From Phycomyces nitens (lineage: Eukaryota > Mucoromycota > Mucoromycetes > Mucorales > Phycomycetaceae), in the NCBI GenBank assembly GCA_022702545.1, contig JAHRBC010000007.1:1922001-1986000 (forward strand): a stretch of DNA of 64,000 bases, read 5' to 3'. Numbering within the stretch: the first letter of the stretch is position 1; each line of letters starts with the position of its first letter. A program made the position numbers and the translations under genes. This document shows, one piece after another, positions 56,539-64,000 of this stretch. The notes below the pieces were generated by a model. The model did not search any database and was not told the origin of the DNA. It saw nothing but the letters and a program-made list of their open reading frames with translations.

Positions 56539-57423
56539 ATTTCAACCGAGACAAGAAAGAAAAAAGTTTGGGATCCTCGTGTAGATTTGTGCTTTTGAAT
56601 TGTATTTGCTGGAATGGTTTTTCCCATTTGGTATCACCAATTTCAAATAAACGTATTTTTAATATTAGTTGTTTTAGAATAGCCAAAAAAATATACAATG
56701 TTTCAATATATTTTATATGACCTGATGGACAAGCACGAGGAAGGAAGAATTGTAATGGCTATTTCGAAATTCAGTCAAGCGGATCGTCAAAGGCACAGAC
56801 AGCTTTTCTGCCATTTTATTGCTCAAGATAGATTCCTGCCACAGTTTTTTTATATATATTTGGGGCATCATTCTCTAAATATATAAAGGGAACATTTTGA
56901 ATATCTTTTTAAGAATGAATATATATATGTGTATATGTATATATATCTATAGGGTCAAGACGCCTGTAAAGATAAAATGTTCAAGATAGATTGTACATTC
57001 CATAAACATTGCCATAGGTAACTATCATGGTCCGCTTTCAATTGGCCATTAATAAAGACTATAACATTTATTTAAACATCTTTATTTCTCTTTGACCCCG
57101 ATCAAGGCACACAATACCTTAAATAGGTGAGTGTCGCACGCATAACCTTCATTGGCACAACAAGAAGTAGACGAAAATATGGCTACACCTGCTATTTCAC
57201 TCTCTTTTACTCGCTCACACAAACACACACACTCTTTCTTTCTCTTTCTCTCTTTCTCTTTCGCTTTCTCTTTGTCCCTCCCAAGCCGTCCCCTTTCTCC
57301 CTCCCTCTCCCCCACACACTCCTTCAAACACACTCCTTCAATCCCTTTTTCTCTCGCACTATCGACTCTACGCTCAATTACACACTCTATAAAATATCCA
57401 TACACATAAATATTTAGTTTGCA
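56539..57423. other. Intergenic region with pyrimidine-rich tract
   Basis: 57201-57340 on the plus strand is almost pure C/T (with CACACA), a likely promoter or leader element of the Sel1-repeat gene. A 62-codon frame at 56698-56886 has no known relative. Confidence 0.5.
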
Positions 57424-59034
57424 ATGTTTAAAAGAATGAATTTCGGATCAAAACATCATCAGCCCGTACCTGATCCCTCATCATTGTCAATCCAGCAATG
57501 CAATGATCAAAGGTAAGATCGCTTGTATTTTTGCCCAAAAAAAAACAACAACAACACTTGTAGAAATATATATATATATAATAAAAAGAGGGAGGTACTA
57601 AACAGTAAGGAGGTGATTTAAAGGCGAATTTCACAGACATCCATCAACTCCAATGTAAGTCAGGTCAATCAACCCTTTGATCCGGGATCTCATCTGATTT
57701 CTAGGTCTCATTCAATGAATCGGCATCTCGGGTAAGAATCAGCTTGTTTATTTATTTACTTATTTATTTTACTATCGAAAATTCTTGTCAATTGCTTAAA
57801 TTACTCGTCTTTAGGATCAACACACCTATTCTCACTATAATGGCCATGAATCCCTCGTTGATCCCGCCACAATTGGCCTCTCGCCTTCAAAAAGATGCTC
57901 TAGTCTCGGTAAGAATATTTGCTTTTCATATAAAAGACCTTCTATCTCTCTTTTTTATATATTTTATTTTTTTTAATCATCATTTGCATTCTTTAAATAG
58001 AACCCGCGTTCTATGGTATGGCGTTGCACTAAAATAAACCCCCCCTCCCCCCTCCCCCCAGCCTCAACTCCTTGGAAGGCTTGTCTTGTCACTGCCTTTT
58101 TTGAATACCTTTCTTACACGATGCTTTATAGACTCTCACCAGCCAAAATATTCGTCCGCCACCTTGCCGCCCCTCATGATTCCCGAGACACCTGTGCCGA
58201 CTCGCAGAGAAGGCCAGCCTCTCTTGACACCTGCCCTGAGCGATACTACTTCACCTAGTATCCGCAATCGTTCTTCGTATTCCTCGGCCTCATCTTTCCA
58301 GGAACCAAAGCCTGTACCAATCATTAGTGAAGACGAGGCCTGGGTTCAGCAAGGAATCCAATTCCATGAAACCGGTCAACTCGAAAAGGCGACAGACTTG
58401 TTCCGTCAGGCTGCCCATAAAGAAAATCCAATTGGCATGTTTCTCTACGCCGTGTCTCTGCGCCATGGATGGGTAATGTATATATTTAAATATTTAAATA
58501 TATGAATATGGCTTGCAATATTTGCAAATGCCTTGCGCTCTACACATTTATAGATAATTAATATCGAAACATTCTCATCTTCAGGGAGCCCAAAGAGATG
58601 AATTCCTGGCATTTACCTATCTACAGAAAGCTGCCGAGATTGCTATTCAGGACCTTGCCACACTTTCAGATGCTGCTTCAAAGTCGGCGTCAAAGAATGA
58701 ACTGATCATGGCCATTTATGAATTGGGTGTATCTTTTCGCCACGGTTGGGGTGTAGGTGTGATGTTTGGTACCAAGACTTGTGTAATTGACAGGCGTGTG
58801 TTTTTATAGTGCAAGAAGAACAAGGAGAGAGCCGTCCAGTTCTTTACTATTGCCGCTGATCTTGGAGACGCAGACGCACAAAACGATCTAGCCCATTGCT
58901 ATTACCATGGCCATGGTCTCAAAAAGGATCACCACAAAGCTGCTTATTATTATCGAAAGGCCGAGAAACAGGGCCAAGGCATAATGGGCAATTCATGGAT
59001 CCACAAGAGTAAATACGATAAACCCAAACATTAG
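57424..59034 (+). CDS. Sel1-repeat protein, Dsf2-like
   Basis: Eight exons (57424-57512, 57637-57654, 57705-57731, 57815-57908, 58001-58015, 58062-58472, 58585-58752, 58810-59034) give 348 residues. The N-terminal half is Ser/Pro-rich and disordered. From about residue 170 come Sel1-type helical repeats: ATDLFRQAAHKENPIGMFLYAVSLRHGWG, here in parts as LFRQAAHKENPIGMF and SLRHGWG, then AIYELGVSFRHGWG, AVQFFTIAADLGDADAQNDL and CYYHGHGLKKD. The end GNSWIHKSKYD is the C-terminal signature I associate with fungal Dsf2-like Sel1 proteins. Function is poorly known; Sel1 repeats mediate protein binding. Exons 2, 3 and 5 are very small (18, 27, 15 nt) and less certain. The intron before exon 6 is 46 nt with a C run at its acceptor. 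Confidence 0.82.
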
Positions 59035-59312
59035 CTTTCAATCAATTGTATTCATTACCCTGTCTATTATTCCTCTTGTTATCATTATTGTTATAATTGG
59101 ACCCCTCCCTTCCAAGTGGAATATATGTATTTGATATATGTATATATTTTTTTATTTTATAACCATGGCAATAATTATATACATACATACATACATATTT
59201 TATTTTATATTGATATTGGTTATTTTGCACATCATCACGTGATTATGTCCATTTTAGGTTCTCGCACATTCATTTGTTCCCTTACTTTCCACCTTTCTCC
59301 ACTTATTATAAC

Positions 59313-59337
59313 CCCCCCTCCCTCCCTCCCTCCCTCC
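59313..59337 (+). promoter_or_regulatory. C/CCT-rich tract just upstream of SPT20
   Basis: A run of C followed by CCCT repeats ends 8 bp before the SPT20 start codon. Such pyrimidine tracts are common in fungal core promoters and leaders. Its role is inferred only from position. Confidence 0.4.
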
Positions 59338-59344
59338 ATAAGCT

Positions 59345-62300
59345 ATGGCCTCTGCCAAACTCATGGCTAAGCTTCATGCAGACCAGAGTGCAGTTGCCCA
59401 ACTCGCAGAATTTCATTCCCGCCAAGGGTCTAGTGTAGTAGGCAAATCAGCCTCGAGAAAGACACCAATTGCGCGTCCGGTAGTCCAACCACAAAACACT
59501 GAGCCTGGCCAGGTAATGAAAAGGATTGAAATCCACAAAATTTCCAGCATACATTATCCTCCAAACAGCAACAACCAAAAAAAGATTCTCATGTCAGAAT
59601 TGTCTACTAACAATAATCCAAACCCAATCTATAATGTCCTCTAGCGATTGTCTCGTCGTGATGAAAAAGGTATATTAAGAAAAACAAAAAAAAACAACAA
59701 TAAGCCAAATCTCAATACAATAGAATCCAATCAGGATCATTGGATGGCACTCTCATGTTTATTATCCATTGTCAATAATAGATCTCATCCAACGACATGC
59801 CCACGAACCTCCTTCTCTTGTGCTCCATCTCTATCCAACCTACTTTAAATTTGAGCATGAGGTAAAGACAGATGATTGCAGACCAATCGGCACATTTACA
59901 ATTCACCATTGATCCCAACACACGACCCTTCTTCTTCTTTCTTTCTTTCTTTAAAGGACGGATTCTTTTCTTACAAAAGCCAGTTCAAGGTATTTTTTTT
60001 AAGAATCATATTAGAAGAGATCCAAAACATACACACACATTCAAGAAAAATCTCAATCAAAAGACGTAGGATTTCTTGGCTTCGATAAAAAACAAACAAC
60101 TTCCGGCTGACCTCATGGATGTGTTTGATGAGGCCTCTTGTCGTTACTATGAGGGTAACAATTGACCGTGGATTGTAGATAAAATATGCATGTTTATGAA
60201 ACTGATAAATGGAAAATTGGACCAGGTTGTTTAATTGTGGAGATCCATGATCACAGAACCCCAAAGCAATTCCATCCAAATGGAAAGGGTTCATCTCAGA
60301 GTGATTCAGAGACACAGGTCAAACGGTTGGTAATGCAGCCAACTGCCGAGAGCCTGTGGACGGATATTCATCTACTGAGTGAAGAATGGGGGTTTCCGTG
60401 GACTGAGCAGGTGGCAGTTGAAGTAGAAGCAAAGATATTGGTAAGGACAAGAGCGTGTAGGCCGAAAAAAAAAACAAAAGATGTTGTTATTAAAACAAGT
60501 TCTTCTTTTTTCATATATAGTTGGCAACAGAAGAACCTCTGTGTCTTGATCCTTCCTTCCAGGTCAGTCGAATAAGCAACGCTATGGAACAGTGGAATGG
60601 AGTGCGACGGCCAAAAAAGAAACAAAAGTGGAATTCGCTTGAAAGAGAGCAAAAGCTGGCAAAGAAGGCTGAGGATGTAAAGGCAATGACGATTATGGAT
60701 GCGGTAAGTAGTGCTTGGATACAATGTACAGTGAAGCGTATTAAACAGCATCTTCCAAAATGTTTTTTTTTCTTTGGTATTCTAGCGTGCAAAACGAGAG
60801 TTTCCCTTTGAGCCAAGGTAAGGAAAGATGGATTGATTTTGCAGGATCTCACCGCGCAGATTAGCTTTGGCAAGATTTCGTTTGTCCAGGAGTGGAGGAC
60901 CAAGAAGTACAAGCAGTCAGAGGAACCACTTGAGGTTGTCGATGTCAAGAAATCCAAAGGTATAAAATTTGTATTAGAAATACGAGCCAGAACAATGAAA
61001 TTCATACGACTTTTCAAAAAAAAAAAAGGACGCAAAATATTGGTCGAGCCTCCTATTGGCTCTGACGGGCGGAAATGTGTGCGCACTATACGGTTCGAAC
61101 GCAATGAAGAACATCGTAAGTCATAAGCAGGTTTGATTATTAAAAAAAAACAGGCTTTAAAGAGGTTATGGTGTATCTAGGCAAAGTGTATACGGTTATC
61201 AATATATACGTCCAATCCGAAACGTTTGATGGAGTGTTTTGCTGGGGAACGGCCCAAGACACCAGTCTTAATGGTGGTAAAATTGAGTAAGTACATCTTG
61301 CCAGCCCATTTGTATCATTGAAATAATATTAACAATAAGATTTGCTAGTTTTTCAATTGGCCCAGAATATCTAATGGAAACATATGTGATACACGTAAAG
61401 AAGATTTATGGAATATTTAACAAGTTCATTTGCGACAATAACCTTGTAAATCCTGTGCCTCGATCGCCTCCAATGTCTATTCGTTTGGCAACGGCTCCTG
61501 GACAGCAGCAGCAACAGCCGATCAACTACCAGGTGCCATCAACAGCTGCAGCCGCTGCTGCTGCTGCTGCGGCAGTTATACAACAGCAATTACAAGTACC
61601 ACAGACAAGAACAATGCAACAAAACAAGACCCATATTATACCACCTCAGCAAATCTCATTTATGGCTAATGCCCAACAGGCTCAGGGCCAGCAAGCTCAG
61701 GCACAGGCTCAGGCACAGGCACAGGGTCAGGCACAGGGTCAACCAGCTCAAGTCCAACAGGCCCAAGTCCAAGTCCAACCACAGATAGATGTTCAACCAC
61801 AAACCCAAGGATTGTTGCCGAATACAAACCCTAACCAGACACAAGCTCAAGTTCGGGCCAAACTTCAAGCTCAATCCCAAGCTCAATCTCAGGCCCAAGC
61901 ACAGGCCCAAGCTCAAGCTCAGGCCCAAGCTCAGGCCCAAGCTCAGGCTCAGGCTCAGGCTCAGGCTCAAGCACAGGCCCAAGCTCAAGCACAGGCCCAG
62001 GCCCAAGCACAAGCTCAAGCACAAGCACAGGCCCAAGCTCAAGCACAGGCTCAAGCTCAAGCACAGGCTCAAGCTCAAGCTCAGGCCCAAGCTCAAGCTC
62101 AAGCACAGGCTCAGGCACAGGCTCAAGCTCAGGCCCAAGCTCAGGCCCAAGCACAAGCACAAGCACAAGCTCAGGCCCAAGCCCAAGCCCAAGCTCAGGC
62201 CCAAGCACAAGGACAGGTCCATTCACAAGTGCATAACCAGTCCCGAAATTCTACGCCTTCCCAAGCCCAACTTTCAACACCCATTCAAGCATCAGCTCAA

Positions 62301-62873
62301 ACACCATCCCAGGTAGCTGCGTCTCTTCCTCGTCAGCAAGTCATTTCAACCGGGAATACTGGCATGCCGAGTCAGACAGCAGCTCAACAGCAGGCTCAGT
62401 TATCGGCTCAACATTTGGCTGCACTTCAACAAGCACAGCAGCAGCAGAGTGTCATGTCGCTCAACTTGCCGCAACGTGCAAATCCAATGACACATGTACC
62501 AACAAGTAATGTTCAAGTAGTGTCAAACAGTACGCCAATGATGGGAATGAACAGCCCCGCGATGTCTACTTCGGGTGCAAGCGTTGTCAGTCAAAACTTG
62601 AGCCAAACACAAAACCAACCTCAGAGCCAACCTCAGAGCCAACCTCAAAACCAACCTCAAAACCAAGGTTTAGGTCTAACCAACATTCAACAACCAACCA
62701 TGGCAAACATGTCTGCATTGGGGCCAAATGGTCAGCAAGTGGCACCCACGCAATTGACATTGCATAGTATCCAGACATTGCTCAGTCAAGGAGCAATCAC
62801 CCTGGCAACTGCACAACAATTACTGACTCATATGACAAATCCAAATGGAATGGGTCTCAATCGACAACAGCAA

Positions 62874-62904
<31 letters not shown>

Positions 62905-63395
62905 AGCAGCAGCAACATTTGACCCTTGCGAATGTACAAGCCGCACAAGCTGCACAAGCTGCTCAGGCTGTCCAGAGACAACAGCAGCAGCAACAGGCTC
63001 AACAGCAACAGCAGGTCCAGCAGCAACAGGCTCAACAGCAAGCACAGCAAGCACAACTCCAAATGCTAACTAATCAAACAGGAGTTCAGTCTACATTGCA
63101 GCAAAGAATAGTGCAACCGAATAACCGTACTGCCAACGGCCAGCCTGCTCAACAAAACTTTATGCCACAGTTACTTTCACAGCTTAGCCCAAATCATCAA
63201 AAGCAAATGGCAATTATCCTGGCGCGCCGCCAGCAGTTGTATGCTGCAGCCACTGCAGGCATGATGTCTCCTGAGCAAATTCAGCAATCTGTTGTGCAAC
63301 TTCATCAAGCTCAACAAGTTATTATTCAGCAACATCAGCAGCAACAACAGCAACAGCAACAACAACAACAACAGCAGCAGCAGCAGCAACAACAG

Positions 63396-63463
<68 letters not shown>

Positions 63464-64000
63464 GCAACAACAACAACTACAAGGGCAACAAGGACAGCAA
63501 TCACAACAATCTCAAAATCAGGCACAGGCACAAGCACATGCTCAGGCACATGCTCAAGCACAGGCCCAAGCCCAAGCACAGGCCCAAGCCCAAGCACAGG
63601 CCCAAGCTCAAGCTCAAGCTCAAGCCCAGGCACAGGCTCAACAAGCTCAACAAGCTCAACAAGCTCAACAGGCTCAACAAGCTCAACAAGCTCAACAGGC
63701 TCAACAGGCTCAACAGGCTCAGACTCAGGCCCAAGTTCAAGCACAGGCTCAAGCTCAAGCTCAGGCACAGGCACAGGCTCAAGCACAAGTACAGGCCCAG
63801 CTTCAAGCAAGACTACAAGCCCAAGCCCAAGCCAGAGCTCAGGTGCAACAGCAAATACCAGGTCAACAAGGAATGGCAACAGTTCCTGCTATTAATGCTG
63901 GTCAATTAAACCAACAGCAGCAACAACAACTGATGCAGCAAATAATGCTACAGCGTAATCTATCTGTCATGCGAGGAAGAGGCCGTGGACAGGCACCAAT
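59345..64000 (+). CDS. SPT20: SPT20, SAGA coactivator subunit, with long Q-rich tail (incomplete at window end)
   Basis: Eleven exons in the window (59345-59512, 59645-59669, 59782-59861, 59957-59989, 60070-60154, 60226-60440, 60521-60703, 60845-60959, 61029-61115, 61154-61286, 61349 to beyond 64000). The Spt20 domain is clear: [51 protein letters not shown] (residues 131-143) and [12 protein letters not shown] (from 209), with FVQEWRTKK after it. Spt20 holds SAGA together and recruits it to promoters. From residue about 400 the frame is an unbroken tail of Ala-Gln dipeptides, poly-Gln and poly-Ala still open at the window end. Glutamine-rich tails are known in fungal and animal homologues, but this one is unusually long. 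Introns before exon 10 (38 nt) and exon 8 (141 nt) are the least certain. Confidence 0.93.
61671..62215 (+). repeat. Coding Ala-Gln dipeptide array of SPT20
   Basis: Six-base units GCNCAR (CAGGCC, CAAGCT and so on) encode well over 60 consecutive Ala-Gln dipeptides with synonymous variation. The opposite strand and other frames give long spurious open frames. Confidence 0.9.
62866..63830 (+). repeat. Coding poly-Gln and second Ala-Gln/Gln-Gln-Ala arrays of SPT20
   Basis: CAG/CAA runs lie at about 62866-62912, 62978-63055 and 63325-63480. A second Ala-Gln array occupies 63516-63830, with CAACAAGCT tripeptide units at 63640-63720. Confidence 0.9.

Noticed and set aside
57082..57405. 107-codon minus-strand Lys/Glu/Arg-rich frame
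   Set aside because: It is the antisense of a pyrimidine-rich promoter tract.
60786..60817. Possible 32 nt exon ([10 protein letters not shown]) in SPT20
   Set aside because: It would require a 27 nt intron after it and would throw the next exon out of frame; direct splicing 60703 to 60845 keeps frame.
61789..62316. Lys/Pro-rich 175-codon frame and Leu/Gly-rich minus-strand frames at 61656-62226 and 62820-63879
   Set aside because: Frame-shifted or antisense shadows of the Ala-Gln and poly-Gln arrays.
61349..64000. Identification of the Q-rich gene as a Mediator tail subunit (MED15)
   Set aside because: Upstream exons carry the Spt20 domain motifs ([23 protein letters not shown]), not a KIX domain.
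1..64000. tRNA, rRNA or other structural RNA genes
   Set aside because: No GGTTCGANNCC-type B box within a cloverleaf context was found by eye on either strand; short hairpins alone were not enough.

Overview
The window is nuclear DNA of a filamentous fungus, most likely an early-diverging one (Mucoromycota, Mucorales-like). Evidence for this: AT-rich spacers full of TA, TTA and CA microsatellites; several 46-120 nt GT..AG introns per gene; fungal-type SHO1, ATG9, RVS167, PUT2, SPT20 and RIB2 deaminase genes; a methyltransferase family common in these fungi; and LINE, Tc1 and SINE-like elements. Genus and species cannot be read from the sequence.

Positions 1 to about 28.8 kb are a repeat-rich accessory block. 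Its core is a giant palindrome. Two arms of about 8.1 kb (1624-9720 and 12490-20588) are almost identical in inverted orientation around a 2.8 kb spacer. Each arm carries, from outside in, a decayed Tc1-type DNA transposon, decayed 3' ends of LINE ORF2, an AT-rich stretch, an intact three-exon gene of unknown function with a 20-unit Ser-Gly repeat, a run of five hairpins plus two tandem-repeat arrays, and most of a 0.5 kb LTR-like repeat. The spacer holds a decayed LINE ORF2 (endonuclease and start of reverse transcriptase). High identity stops inside the Tc1 copy on the outside and inside the LTR-like repeat on the inside, and homology continues past both points at clearly lower identity. The left Tc1 copy also carries a SINE-like insertion with a 9 bp target-site duplication exactly at the outer limit of identity.

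At 22.1-24.1 kb lies a second long unknown gene, rich in G+C, encoding an acidic protein with four FVFG motifs. It shares a short motif with the palindrome gene. It is followed by 3.3 kb of degenerate tandem repeats containing intron-like sequences. From 24.1 to 30.4 kb I see no confident protein gene, only repeats and LINE debris.

From 30.4 kb to the end the DNA is gene-dense and conserved. In order: SAM methyltransferase (-), PWP2 (+), THOC5-like (-), SHO1 (+), a CENP-B-type DNA-binding protein (+), an RVS167/amphiphysin-like BAR-SH3 protein (+), a PAK-like kinase (-), a small unknown protein (-), a small mitochondrial-type protein (-), RIB2-type deaminase (+), PUT2 (-), ATG9 (-), a Sel1-repeat protein (+), and SPT20 of SAGA, whose Q-rich tail runs off the end. 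Exon structures were built by hand from splice signals, reading-frame continuity and recalled protein families. No operon logic applies, but SHO1, the BAR-SH3 protein and the PAK-like kinase all belong to cortical signalling or endocytic processes, and PWP2, THOC5 and SPT20 to nuclear gene expression.
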